Shown: piece by piece, positions 34,031-42,588 of the stretch | Numbering within the stretch: position 1 is the first letter of the stretch | How the letters are laid out: each line of letters opens with the position of its first letter | NCBI GenBank assembly: GCA_024231955.1 | Contig: JAAEPZ010000867.1 | Location: forward strand, 1 to 51,424 | Direction of reading: 5' to 3' | DNA: 51,424 bases | From: a bacterium | GTDB taxonomy: Bacteria > Krumholzibacteriota > Krumholzibacteriia > JACNKJ01 | Program-made: the position numbers and the translations under genes | The notes under the pieces: generated by a model | What the model saw: only the letters and a program-made list of their open reading frames with translations | Databases searched by the model: none | Told to the model about the DNA's origin: nothing

Positions 34031-35875
34031 CTACATCCCCGGGAAGATCCGGCGCTTGCAGAGGCGCTGCCAGATACCCAGGTAACACCTGATAAGCAGG
34101 TAGTCCAGGTGCAGCCAGGCCAGTTTGGCGCGGAGCCGCAAGCCACGGCGGAAGCGCCGTGGGCGTGCCGCGGCCACCAACCCCGCCATCTGGCGCGCTG
34201 CGACGACGCTTTCCAGTCGGGCGAGCTGATCGTGGTGGGCTTGCCGCTCGGCGGCTCGCTCGCATTCGAGGCGGACCCGCTCGCGGCGCGTCTGATCTTC
34301 GCGCTCCTGCGCTTCCCGGCGCAGCTTCAGGCCCTCTTGCTGAGCGCGTTCGAGGCGGACCAGCTCGCGGCGCGTCTGATCCTCGCGCTCCTGCGCTTCC
34401 CGGCGCAGCTTCAGGCCCTCTTGCTGGACGCGCTCCAGTTCGCGCCGCAGATCGGCCGACCCCGCCTCGATCTTGCCGGCGTGGAGGTCTTTTTCGCGCA
34501 GCTCCTGCTCGAGCATTCCGATCCGGTGCTCCCGCCCGGCACGCTCCTTTTCCAGCTGCTGGACGAGCTCGGCTGCCGCCGCTTCGCGCCCGGCCAGCTC
34601 CGCGCGCAGGGCCGACAGCTTCTCCTCGCCCGCTTCGAGCTCCCGGCGCAACCGCACCAGCTCATCGTGCCCGCTCTTGCGGTCGAGCGTGCGCAAGCGC
34701 TGCGCCACCCCGCGCTGCTGGCTCTTGCGCGGGCCGGCGAGCACGGCGCTGATCGCTTCCCCGCACCGTTTCAGGGAGAGCGCTTCGAGCTCCCGCAACG
34801 CGCTGAGGGCTCTGGCTGCGGTTTCGCGCGAGCGCACGGCCTCCTCGTCAACGGCAAGGACCTCGGTCGCGACCGCTCCCGGACGAGAGACGTCGACCAG
34901 CCAGCCGCAGGCCGACCGGGAGATCAGCTCCGCCAGCTCGGCGTGGGAGGGATAGAGGACCGGAAGCCCCAGGGCCAGAAACTCGAGCGTCCGGGTGGTG
35001 ACTGCGAGCTCGCGTTCTGAATTCCAGCCAAACAGATCAAGCGCAATATCGTATCTTCGCGCCTGGCGGCGGAACTGGGAGTGAGCAAGCCGACCGGAGA
35101 TGCGAATCCGGCCTTCTGCTCTGAGCCTCTCCAGCCCCGGGCCGGAGCCGGCCCGGGCGATCACCTGAACGCAATCCCTGCGACCTAGGGGGTCGTCGAC
35201 ATAGAAGTGGACCTCATCATCAGGCCGCTCGGCAAGCGCGTTGAGAAACTCCGGGAGCCAACCCGAGAGGTCGATCCACGGCCACAGGTTGCCCGCATAC
35301 AGATACCGCAGGCCTTGGTCGTGCCGAGGCCGTGGGACGCTCCGTGAAGGGGGGATCGACAGCGGCAGGTGAACGACCTCGCACTCATCCCAGGTGCTCC
35401 CCCCTATCGCGTGCCAACCACGGAAGTAGAGACGCTGGCGCATCCCGGCGCAGGTCACCAGATCCGCCTTTTCGAAGGCGAAGAGCTTGGCGATGACGTC
35501 GTGGTCATACCGCTGCGGGCTATCGACGCCTCCCGCCCATCGAAAGGCGTTCTCGGCGAGCAGGCTGCCGTGGAGATCGAGCCACAGAGGACAAGACAGG
35601 GGCCGGAGCAGCGACGCCAGGTGCCATTGTTCGCAAACAACCACGTCAGGCCGTAGACGTTCCACGATTTCCGACGGGTCGTCGGCAGGATGGGCGGCCT
35701 CCGGATGGTCATCGCCCCCCGGATCATGTGCCAGACCTTCCACCGGCATCGAGACCACGACGTCGTGTCCGATTCTCCGCAGATGCCGGCTCAGCTGACG
35801 CACCCGCAGCACCCCACCATTCACCGGGTGCCCGGGTAGGTCACAATCGACGGTAAGCAACAGAATCCGCGCCAT
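34031..35875 (-). CDS. GT4 glycosyltransferase with long C-terminal coiled coil
   Basis: The 614-residue product has a GT-B glycosyltransferase domain in residues ~1-375 ('ILLLTVDCDLPGHPVNGGVL', 'PDVVVCEQWHLASLL', 'LRYLYAGNLWPWIDLSGW', 'RTLEFLALGLPVLYPSHAEL'). Residues ~395-560 are almost wholly charged and helical, with heptad-like patterns ('LVRLRRELEAGEEKLSALRA'), so a long coiled coil is likely. Part of it is a near-exact tandem duplication of 28 residues (84 bases, positions 34265-34432), equal to four heptads. The last ~50 residues are basic and aromatic ('KLAWLHLDYLLIRCYLGIWQ'), possibly a membrane-associated end. A coiled coil may set complex assembly or glycan chain length, as known for some ABC-dependent O-antigen systems; here that is inference. 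It abuts the upstream gene with no gap. Confidence 0.8.
   Translation of the reverse strand: MARILLLTVDCDLPGHPVNGGVLRVRQLSRHLRRIGHDVVVSMPVEGLAHDPGGDDHPEAAHPADDPSEIVERLRPDVVVCEQWHLASLLRPLSCPLWLDLHGSLLAENAFRWAGGVDSPQRYDHDVIAKLFAFEKADLVTCAGMRQRLYFRGWHAIGGSTWDECEVVHLPLSIPPSRSVPRPRHDQGLRYLYAGNLWPWIDLSGWLPEFLNALAERPDDEVHFYVDDPLGRRDCVQVIARAGSGPGLERLRAEGRIRISGRLAHSQFRRQARRYDIALDLFGWNSERELAVTTRTLEFLALGLPVLYPSHAELAELISRSACGWLVDVSRPGAVATEVLAVDEEAVRSRETAARALSALRELEALSLKRCGEAISAVLAGPRKSQQRGVAQRLRTLDRKSGHDELVRLRRELEAGEEKLSALRAELAGREAAAAELVQQLEKERAGREHRIGMLEQELREKDLHAGKIEAGSADLRRELERVQQEGLKLRREAQEREDQTRRELVRLERAQQEGLKLRREAQEREDQTRRERVRLECERAAERQAHHDQLARLESVVAARQMAGLVAAARPRRFRRGLRLRAKLAWLHLDYLLIRCYLGIWQRLCKRRIFPGM
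34265..34432 (-). repeat. 84-bp tandem repeat encoding four heptads of coiled coil
   Basis: Two adjacent copies (34265-34348 and 34349-34432) are nearly identical, differing at only a few bases, and keep the frame (28 codons). They encode 'QQEGLKLRREAQEREDQT' and following residues twice. The period equals four heptads, so copy number could change without breaking the coiled coil. Confidence 0.8.
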
Positions 35876-37306
35876 TCAGCGTCCCATCAGCAAACGGCCG
35901 GGGAGAGCTCTTCGCTGGGTAAGGCCCAGTAGTTCAAGAATGGTCGGCGCGATGTCGAGCGCATCGGCCTGACCCCGGCGGCCACTGCCTGAACCAAAAG
36001 CGGGTCCGACGGCGAGACAGACTCCCTCAGGAGAATGAACTCCGGTATGCCCTTCGGCGTTGGCGCCCACGATCGCCGGGGCGTAGAACTCCCGTCCTCC
36101 CCAGGTCGCCACCCTGTACCCGGCCATCTCGACGACCGCGTCCGGCGGGCTGATACGCCGCTGAGACCCGTGGTCCCAGGCGATGGGATGAACTCGGATC
36201 TCTCCTCGTTCACCGAGTATTGACGACACCAAATCCTCCACGTCGCCCAGCAGCGACGCCGACTCCCTTCGTTGATCCACCACGCCCTGTGGATCCCGGC
36301 CCCGCAAGTTTATCACCAGATTGCCGTACAGGCCAAAGGCCACACAGCGGGTACGCGGCCAGTCGACGGCGTCGAACCACAAGGCCCGGGGTGGCAGACT
36401 CCACCACCCGTCCGGTCGCTCCGCGACGCTGCGGGTGTGTACCCACCGTTGACGGACCTTAGCCAGAAGCGTCCGGCACCGAGATCGATCCAGCACCAGG
36501 AGACCGGCATCCGACAGCACCTTGTTCAAACAGATCTCCGCCTCGAGCCTCTGGAATCCATGGTCCGAGATGAGCAAGAGCTCGTCCTCGGGCCGCAGCC
36601 GGTCCAGGTAGTCGCCGAGGACGGCGTCCAGTGCCTCGTAGGCCGTGGTGACCTCTTCTGTCGGAGGATCCCGCCACGCGACGTGCTGTACCCGGTCGGC
36701 AATGACGTAGACACAGATGAACAGCTCCGGATCGGCTTTCTCGACCAGACTCATCGCCAGCCGGTGACGCGCGCGGTGCATCTTCCACAGGTTGGTGAAA
36801 AACACCTTCCGCTCGGCAAACCAGTGGGACATGGCATCGACGGTGTAGCAGGGCGAGCGCGCCAGAACCGTCGCCAGCGCTGCGCGGGGCGACACCGCGC
36901 CGGGGAGGTCGGGAGCATCCATTCCGGAAACCATGATGCCGTTCACCGGTGTCGCCGGGTAGGTCATCGGAACGTTCAGCACCACCACCCTGCGCCCGCG
37001 CTCGCTCGCGAGCGTCCAGATCATCTCCGCCTGCCGGTCCGTCGCCGAGCACAAACGGAAGCGGTATCGGCCGGCCTCCCGGGCGGTGAAATCGAATACA
37101 CCGTGCTCTCTCGGCGGCACGCCGGAGAATAGCGTCGACCACGCCGCCGGAGTTACCGGCGGCGTGGTGCTGCGGAGGACCCACGACGCGCCGGCGGTGA
37201 TCGCCTCCCCGAAGTGCGGGAGCTTTCCCTGCTCCATCAGTACATCGACCACGGACCAATCCAGTCCGTCCATCCCGATGACGATCAGGCGCTTGCCGTC
37301 ACTCAT
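35876..37306 (-). CDS. AP-superfamily phosphodiesterase/nucleotide pyrophosphatase-like protein
   Basis: The start ATG 37306 lies inside the last codons of the upstream ABC gene (8-base overlap) and immediately precedes the first strand 'KRLIVIGMDGLDW'; a longer open frame exists but adds no homologous sequence. In the 476-residue product, Asp13 is the first metal ligand and Thr52 in 'PPVTPAAWSTLFSG' is the expected nucleophile, as in type I phosphodiesterases. Later ligands are in 'LFICVYVIADRVQHVAW', 'LLLISDHGFQRLE' and 'TGVHSPEGVCLAVGPAF'. No signal peptide is evident, so it may act in the cytoplasm, perhaps on nucleotide sugars or phospho-linked glycan precursors. Its position between ABC exporter and glycosyltransferase genes supports a role in the same pathway. 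Substrate unknown. Confidence 0.8.
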   Translation of the reverse strand: MSDGKRLIVIGMDGLDWSVVDVLMEQGKLPHFGEAITAGASWVLRSTTPPVTPAAWSTLFSGVPPREHGVFDFTAREAGRYRFRLCSATDRQAEMIWTLASERGRRVVVLNVPMTYPATPVNGIMVSGMDAPDLPGAVSPRAALATVLARSPCYTVDAMSHWFAERKVFFTNLWKMHRARHRLAMSLVEKADPELFICVYVIADRVQHVAWRDPPTEEVTTAYEALDAVLGDYLDRLRPEDELLLISDHGFQRLEAEICLNKVLSDAGLLVLDRSRCRTLLAKVRQRWVHTRSVAERPDGWWSLPPRALWFDAVDWPRTRCVAFGLYGNLVINLRGRDPQGVVDQRRESASLLGDVEDLVSSILGERGEIRVHPIAWDHGSQRRISPPDAVVEMAGYRVATWGGREFYAPAIVGANAEGHTGVHSPEGVCLAVGPAFGSGSGRRGQADALDIAPTILELLGLTQRRALPGRLLMGR

Positions 37307-38492
37307 TCCGATAGGTCCAACGGTGCCGGGTCGCGACGATTCCGCCGCCGTCTTGCCGTTTTTGCGATACCCGCAGGACGAACGCATTTTCCAGGTAGTG
37401 GTAGGCACGCTCAGCGATGAAACTGCGGTATTCGTCGGGCCAGAGGCCGACGCTTACGAAGTACTCTCCCTCGGCGAGGGGAAGGCTCTCGTAAGTAAGC
37501 CTCAACTCGCCCCGCCCTTGGAATCTCCCCAGGTCGATCCCATGTCTGAACGTGTTCGATCCCATGACGAACAGGCCGTCCGCGCGGTGGAATTGCACGC
37601 GGCACATGGGAGAATCCACCGCTTCGGGCCCTGAGAAAACGATTTCTATGGTCAACGGCGAAAGAGCACACGCCTCGCGGACGTCCTCACCCTCGTCGTT
37701 CAGCAATCGAACCGCCTCGATACGGATCTCTCCCGAGCTCTCGGCCAGCGGCGTGAGCGCTTTCAGCGGATTCCGGCGGATGACGTCGTCCTGCGCCGTG
37801 ATTCGCATGAGGTCTTTCTCGTTGCGTTGCCAGAAGGCGCGGAAAACCTCGTCGGCCGGGCCGTCGATCGCGACCTTGCCCTGCTCAAGGAGGATGACGC
37901 GCTCACACAGGGCGGCCACCTGATGGTAGTCGTGACTCGCCAGGATCATGGTGCCACCCTCTTTGGTGAATCGACGGATTTCGTTCGCACACTTTCTCTG
38001 GAAGACCGGGTCACCGACCGACATGATCTCATCGACCAGGAGAACGTCCACGTCCAGGAGGATCACGCCGGCGAAGGCGAGCCGCATGATCATGCCTGAG
38101 GAGTAGGTTCGCACCGGTTGCTCAAGGAAGCCGTCCAGCTCCGAAAATGCGCAGGCCTTCTCCAGCACTTCCGGCAGTCTCGCCGGAGCCAGTCCCTGCA
38201 AGATCAGCAAGTTCCTCAGATTCTCCGCGCCACTGGCATCCAGCTCGATCCCTCCGGTCGGTTCGATCAGGGCCGCCTTCTCGCCCGTCACCTCGACCGC
38301 ACCTTCGTCCGGGTTCAGAACTCCGGCCAGCATCCGCAGCAGCGTGGTTTTACCCGAGCCGTTACGACCGATCACGCCGACGCATTCGCCCTGAGTCACT
38401 TCGCAGGAGACCCCGGCGAGCGCCTCGAGTGAGCACCGTTCCCCAGCCGTACGGTAGATTTTGCGCAAGTTTTCGGCGCGGATTATCGTCAT
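37299..38492 (-). CDS. wzt: ABC transporter ATPase with C-terminal domain (Wzt-like)
   Basis: This 397-residue protein is the nucleotide-binding subunit of a polysaccharide exporter. Walker A is 'GRNGSGKTT' (42-50), the signature is 'YSSGM' (130-134), Walker B is 'LLVDE' (151-155), followed by 'SVGDPVFQRKC' and the switch His in 'LASHDY'. The stretch 'LIEPTGGIELDASGAENL' is typical of the Wzt/TagH branch. Residues ~245-390 form an extra beta-rich domain ('IRIEAVRLLNDEGED', 'CRVQFHRADGLFVMGSNT'), like the Wzt C-terminal domain that recognises the non-reducing end of the polymer. The start ATG 38492 overlaps the permease stop (ATGA). Symbol given by family resemblance; polymer identity is unknown. 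Confidence 0.85.
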   Translation of the reverse strand: MTIIRAENLRKIYRTAGERCSLEALAGVSCEVTQGECVGVIGRNGSGKTTLLRMLAGVLNPDEGAVEVTGEKAALIEPTGGIELDASGAENLRNLLILQGLAPARLPEVLEKACAFSELDGFLEQPVRTYSSGMIMRLAFAGVILLDVDVLLVDEIMSVGDPVFQRKCANEIRRFTKEGGTMILASHDYHQVAALCERVILLEQGKVAIDGPADEVFRAFWQRNEKDLMRITAQDDVIRRNPLKALTPLAESSGEIRIEAVRLLNDEGEDVREACALSPLTIEIVFSGPEAVDSPMCRVQFHRADGLFVMGSNTFRHGIDLGRFQGRGELRLTYESLPLAEGEYFVSVGLWPDEYRSFIAERAYHYLENAFVLRVSQKRQDGGGIVATRHRWTYRNE

Positions 38493-39298
38493 AGTGAGTC
38501 CACAATTTTGCTCGCCTTCGCCCACGTCGCAAGAAAACCCGCCACGCAAGAGACGATGGCAGCCGCAGACGCAACCACCAACGATCCCACGTCTACCTCA
38601 CGGGACGGAATCCATACCCACTGAAAGCATTCTACAACGTGGGTCATGGGATTCAGGGCGCTGATGAATCGGAGGTTATCGGGAAGAGCGGATCGGGGAT
38701 AGACCACCGGCGTCGAGAAGAACCACAGCAGCAGAAGATGGGGGAGGACGTGTTGGATCCGACGTTCCAGCGACGCAGCGACGGCGACGAGCCATGAGAT
38801 GCCCAGCGCCCCGATCAGGATGCCTGGAACAAACAGAGGAAGGGCCAGCAGGCGCCACGTGAGCTCACCGCATATCCACAGTCTCGCCATCGTCAGCAGA
38901 ACCACGCCGGAGGCGAGCACCAGTGCGCGAATCCCCATCCCCCCCAAAGCGTAGCTCCACAAGGGTATCTTGAATCTCAGGATATATGGGCGATGATCGT
39001 TGAAGAGATTGGCGGACATCAAGGCGCTGTCCTGAATCAGGGACCAGACCAGGATTGCGGAATAGACCGAGAGCCCGTAGATCAAACGATCGTGCTCATC
39101 GTTCATCCGCGGAAACAATCTCGAGAATGCGAAAAAAATGACGATACCGAAAAGAACCTGGCCCCCTACCGGTGCCAACCACCACCAACGCCATTGACGA
39201 AACTGACGGTAGAGGGCGACGCGAGCCAGGACCAGGGACTTTGCGAGGTCGGTCCGGTCCAACAGGCCACCAAAAGCCGCGATCAGACGCTTGGTCAT
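38489..39298 (-). CDS. wzm: ABC-2 type polysaccharide export permease (Wzm-like)
   Basis: The 269-residue integral membrane protein has six hydrophobic segments in the ABC-2 order, beginning after an N-terminal amphipathic region ('SLVLARVALYRQFRQWRWWW'). Characteristic parts are 'LIYGLSVYSAILVWSLIQ', 'LFNDHRPYILRFKIPLW', 'LLLLWFFSTPVVYP' and 'ISALNPMTHVVECFQWVW', the last being the usual 'NP' motif before the final helices. With the ATPase encoded next to it (four-base overlap), it would move a lipid-linked polysaccharide across the inner membrane. Its start overlaps the upstream GT4 stop by four bases, so the three genes form one translational chain. Confidence 0.85.
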   Translation of the reverse strand: MTKRLIAAFGGLLDRTDLAKSLVLARVALYRQFRQWRWWWLAPVGGQVLFGIVIFFAFSRLFPRMNDEHDRLIYGLSVYSAILVWSLIQDSALMSANLFNDHRPYILRFKIPLWSYALGGMGIRALVLASGVVLLTMARLWICGELTWRLLALPLFVPGILIGALGISWLVAVAASLERRIQHVLPHLLLLWFFSTPVVYPRSALPDNLRFISALNPMTHVVECFQWVWIPSREVDVGSLVVASAAAIVSCVAGFLATWAKASKIVDSL

Positions 39299-40467
39299 CC
39301 GATAAACTCCCCCGGGGTAGAATCAGGAGTGCCCGCTTGTCGGGCGTCGCCGCGAATCGGCCTTTCCGTCATCTCCCGGACTTCACTCGGTCGGAGGATG
39401 CTCGCGTAAAAATGAAGCATGCTCGAGGTGACTGCTCCCGGAGAGAAGCGTCCCTCCGGAAAACCCTGAGCCCGCTTTTCGCCCGCGAGGATCCTTCTGA
39501 CCGTGGCGACCAGTGAGTCCGGTCTTGCGAGATCGAAGGTGTGGACGCAGCCATCGAGAATGGTGGCGGTGAGATGGTGTCGTGGAACGATCGCCTCGCA
39601 GCCCGCGCTGAGGGCTTCGGTGGTCACCAGACCAAAGTTCTCCCGGTGACTCGGAAGCAGGTGAGCGACGGCGTTTTCCATGACCGCACGCACTCCCGCA
39701 CGATCCATCGGCCCAAGATAGTGACAGTTCGGGTGGTGGGCGAGCAGGCGCCGGAAGCGCACTCCGTAAAGCTGTCTTTTGGGATTGACGGCGCCCACGA
39801 AAAGGATGCGCACCAAACGATCGAGCCCCGAACGCATCAGCCAGATCTGCCCCTTCAGTGGCTCGATGCGTCCCACGACCGCCACGTACGGCCTGAGTGC
39901 CGTCAGTCTCGGTGCGCAGCCGCTGGCTGCCGGCGGTAGACGAGTGGGTGGGGGAATCACGGTGGCGGGTCCGCCAAATCCCGGGTATTCGCGATCGAAG
40001 GTTTCTTTCTCCGCTGGCGAATGGAAAACGAGCCCATCGACCCGGGACCGCACCGCGGCAAGAGCAGCACCGGGAACCCAATAGCGTGACGGCCGGCGCG
40101 AGAACCGCATGAGGTTTCCAACCGCCTGGAGGTACCGCTGGAAGGCTCCGGCAATTCCGTGACTCCGGCTTGTGCCCGGACAATAGATCGGCGAAAGAAT
40201 CACTTTAGCCTGAGGGAAGTTCCCATTCCTCCGGAGGATTTCCGCGAGCTCGGCGGCCCGGACAATATTGAACAGATGCACCACGTTCCAGGGCCCGGCG
40301 TTTCGTTGACCCAAGCCCGCAACCTCAGCGAAGTGGCCGCGGTCAACCAGCTCATCACGGAGAATGGAGGCCTCGACCAGATCGCCGCCGGGGCTTTCGC
40401 GCGCATCCTCTCTGAGGTAATAGAGGACGCTGAGCTGCCCGGCCTGGTTCTTCACGATCAATCCCAC
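39295..40467 (-). CDS. GT4 glycosyltransferase
   Basis: The start is set at GTG 40467, preceded by an 'aaggga' ribosome-like site and 31 bases after the upstream stop; the frame remains open further but would overlap the neighbour without adding family sequence. The 390-residue GT-B enzyme shows 'VVHLFNIVRAAELAEIL', 'VDGLVFHSPAEKETFDREYP', 'YVAVVGRIEPLKGQIWLMRS', 'NCHYLGPMDRAGVRAVMENA' and the donor-binding 'SHRENFGLVTTEALSAGCEA'. It probably adds a sugar to the exported glycan. The C-terminus overlaps the permease start by four bases (ATGA). Confidence 0.8.
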   Translation of the reverse strand: MGLIVKNQAGQLSVLYYLREDARESPGGDLVEASILRDELVDRGHFAEVAGLGQRNAGPWNVVHLFNIVRAAELAEILRRNGNFPQAKVILSPIYCPGTSRSHGIAGAFQRYLQAVGNLMRFSRRPSRYWVPGAALAAVRSRVDGLVFHSPAEKETFDREYPGFGGPATVIPPPTRLPPAASGCAPRLTALRPYVAVVGRIEPLKGQIWLMRSGLDRLVRILFVGAVNPKRQLYGVRFRRLLAHHPNCHYLGPMDRAGVRAVMENAVAHLLPSHRENFGLVTTEALSAGCEAIVPRHHLTATILDGCVHTFDLARPDSLVATVRRILAGEKRAQGFPEGRFSPGAVTSSMLHFYASILRPSEVREMTERPIRGDARQAGTPDSTPGEFIG

Positions 40468-40498
40468 GTTCCGTCCCTTCGTTTGCGGTTCCGGCCCT

Positions 40499-41809
40499 TC
40501 ACCCCGAAGTCTGGCCGAGAACAGACTCCGGGTCAACCCCTGGCACCGGCTCCGGGACCCGCGCCAGATTCCGATACAACCCCGCAAGCCGTGCCGCGTG
40601 TTCGATGGGCGAGACGATTCCAGGAGCCTGATCGGAGCCGGCAAAGCGAGCCGCGCGCAAAACGGCCGCCGCCAGCTCGTCGGGCTTGCCCGGCTCGAAC
40701 AGCTGAACCTGGCCGGGGAAACGGGCCGCCAGCTCGACCAGGCCGCCGAGGCGGCTGCCGACGACGGCGAGGCCCTTGGCGAGCGCTTCGAGAGCTACCA
40801 GGGGACCCGTCTCTCGCCACAAGGAGGGCACGACGAGCACGTCCAACTCATCGAGCACGCGCATGATCTCCTCGGGTTCAAACGGTCCCCGGAACCGCAT
40901 CCACCCACCACTTGTTTCCCTCAACCGGGACACGTACCCGGGATCCACCTCGAGGTCCCCGAACACCTCGAGCGTGTACCCGCGCGGGCCCAGGAGATGC
41001 GCAGCCATCGCCAGAACGTCCAGGCCCTTGTGCCGGCGAAGGGAACCGATGAAGCCGAGCCGCGCCGGCTGATCTCCGTCCCGCCGGAGCTGCCGGCGTC
41101 GCTCGCACGCAGGGACCGGGTAGGCGAAGACCTCGGCCGGCAACGCCACGAGTTCGAGAGCTTCTCTGAGGACGCCGGCGGCGAAGGGTGAAGCAACGAT
41201 GACGGCGTCTGACGAGAGCACCGCGCGGCGGTAGCGCTGCTGGCGCATTCTGATGACAGGCGCCCACAAGAGACGCCGTACCAGGGCGAGCCTCCGATGG
41301 GCTGCCAGGCACCGGGAGCACCGTCTGCCGCCGGGCGAACCCGGGCACGGCTCCCCCCAGGCGTCGGTCAGGGTAATGCGGTGGCAGGCGAACCAGAAGT
41401 CGTGCACCGTGGTCACCACGGGTAGGCCCAGCGAACGGGCGTGCAGCGGCAGCCGATAGTCATGGAACATCATCTGATGGACATGGATCAGATCCGGCCG
41501 CCACTCGCCGATGGCTGCCATGGCGTCGGCGAGTGCGCTCCGCGATTTGAAGGAGCGAATTGCTCCTCTGACCCCTCCTACCTTCCGGGGCATCGCTACC
41601 CGGAACACAGGCAGCCCCCCGTGCCTCAAAGAAACCCTCCCCGCGTCGCTCTCCGCTGCGAGAGGCAGGAGCAGTGCGGATTCCCAACCGGCCTGCGCCA
41701 TGGCAGGAAACAGGCGGAGCAGATAGGTTTCGACACCACCGCGGCTGAGCGGATGGGCCGCATGAGCGACGTGAAGCACACGGGGAGTTTTCAAGGCCCT
41801 CCTCAGCAT
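40499..41809 (-). CDS. GT4 glycosyltransferase
   Basis: ATG 41809 follows the upstream stop by one base and gives 436 residues beginning 'MLRRALKTPRVLHVAHAAHP'; an in-frame ATG at 41851 would overlap the WbqC-like gene and is less likely. The GT-B enzyme has an N-terminal 'SRGGVETYLLRLFPAM' acceptor-side loop, 'PDLIHVHQMMFHDYRL', 'VVTTVHDFWFACHR', a Cys pair in 'PGGRRCSRCLAAH', 'LGFIGSLRRHKGLDVLA', and the donor-side 'WRETGPLVALEALAKGLAVV' motif. Function as a cytoplasmic sugar transferase is well supported; donor and linkage are not. An expected start-codon context with a purine-rich site is weak. Confidence 0.8.
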   Translation of the reverse strand: MLRRALKTPRVLHVAHAAHPLSRGGVETYLLRLFPAMAQAGWESALLLPLAAESDAGRVSLRHGGLPVFRVAMPRKVGGVRGAIRSFKSRSALADAMAAIGEWRPDLIHVHQMMFHDYRLPLHARSLGLPVVTTVHDFWFACHRITLTDAWGEPCPGSPGGRRCSRCLAAHRRLALVRRLLWAPVIRMRQQRYRRAVLSSDAVIVASPFAAGVLREALELVALPAEVFAYPVPACERRRQLRRDGDQPARLGFIGSLRRHKGLDVLAMAAHLLGPRGYTLEVFGDLEVDPGYVSRLRETSGGWMRFRGPFEPEEIMRVLDELDVLVVPSLWRETGPLVALEALAKGLAVVGSRLGGLVELAARFPGQVQLFEPGKPDELAAAVLRAARFAGSDQAPGIVSPIEHAARLAGLYRNLARVPEPVPGVDPESVLGQTSG

Positions 41810-41810
41810 A

Positions 41811-42551
41811 TCACACCGTGAGACCCGGGCCACTACGAGTCGATCGCTCATTGGGAACCAGGAGGTTGGGTGAGTTTTCCAATCCTTCGTTGAGAAGGAG
41901 GTCCAAGATGCTCAGTCGGCTCAGGAATGGCGGACGGAAAAGCTGCTGATATCTCGGATAATCCGAATAATTCATCCAGCAGACCGCTATACCTTTTTCG
42001 TGGAACTGACTTTCATCCAGATAGGTCTTTGCGGCCGGACCGGAAAGGTACTCAGTGGCCCCCAGCCGTTCGCATAAATCAACGAGTCTTTCAACCCTTC
42101 CGCCGCACACCTCATAATCGGTCGATCGAGATATGTGTGTGCCGATACCCAGGAGCTTGCAGAGCTCCCTCAGGAAGAATTCATTCACGCAGCTCAGGAA
42201 CCTTTCCCCTTCAACTTGCTCATAGAGATCTCGCAGCGCTGGAAAGACTTCGTCGAAAAAAGCCGCCCTGGCGTAGTAGGTCCGGAGCGTTTTTCGGTGC
42301 TTGGCGGTCCATCTTCGGTCACAGATTTCGACCTCGGAAATCGTCTGGCCGAAGCGGCCTTTGGAGGAGACGGGAATCGTCAGCCAACAGAAACCGGTAT
42401 CGGTCTTGATGCGATTGCGATTCCGCCAATCGTTCTTGGTATATTGAACGTCATCATAGAGCACGAACTCGTCACTTTGTCTGATCAGGTCAAAATAACC
42501 TCTCCAGGGAACGTACGCGGACTGGAGGATTGCTACCGTCTTCGTTGACAT
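41811..42551 (-). CDS. WbqC-like family protein
   Basis: The ATG at 42551 has a 'ggagaa' site upstream and gives 246 residues, the normal family length; earlier in-frame codons lack homologous sequence. The N-terminus 'VAILQSAYVPWRGYFDLI' and 'FVLYDDVQYTKNDWRNRNRI' are diagnostic of the WbqC family, as is 'STDYEVCGGRVERLVDLCE' and 'YLSGPAAKTYLDESQF'. WbqC proteins are found in O-antigen and capsule clusters, often near aminotransferases, and may act in amide-linked modification of sugars; the precise reaction is not established to my knowledge. It is cytoplasmic by composition. It ends just before the GT4 gene and follows a GT2 gene by 37 bases. Confidence 0.85.
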   Translation of the reverse strand: MSTKTVAILQSAYVPWRGYFDLIRQSDEFVLYDDVQYTKNDWRNRNRIKTDTGFCWLTIPVSSKGRFGQTISEVEICDRRWTAKHRKTLRTYYARAAFFDEVFPALRDLYEQVEGERFLSCVNEFFLRELCKLLGIGTHISRSTDYEVCGGRVERLVDLCERLGATEYLSGPAAKTYLDESQFHEKGIAVCWMNYSDYPRYQQLFRPPFLSRLSILDLLLNEGLENSPNLLVPNERSTRSGPGLTV

Positions 42552-42588
42552 CGTGCCGGGGTTTTCTCCACGGGCTCGGTTTTCCCAA

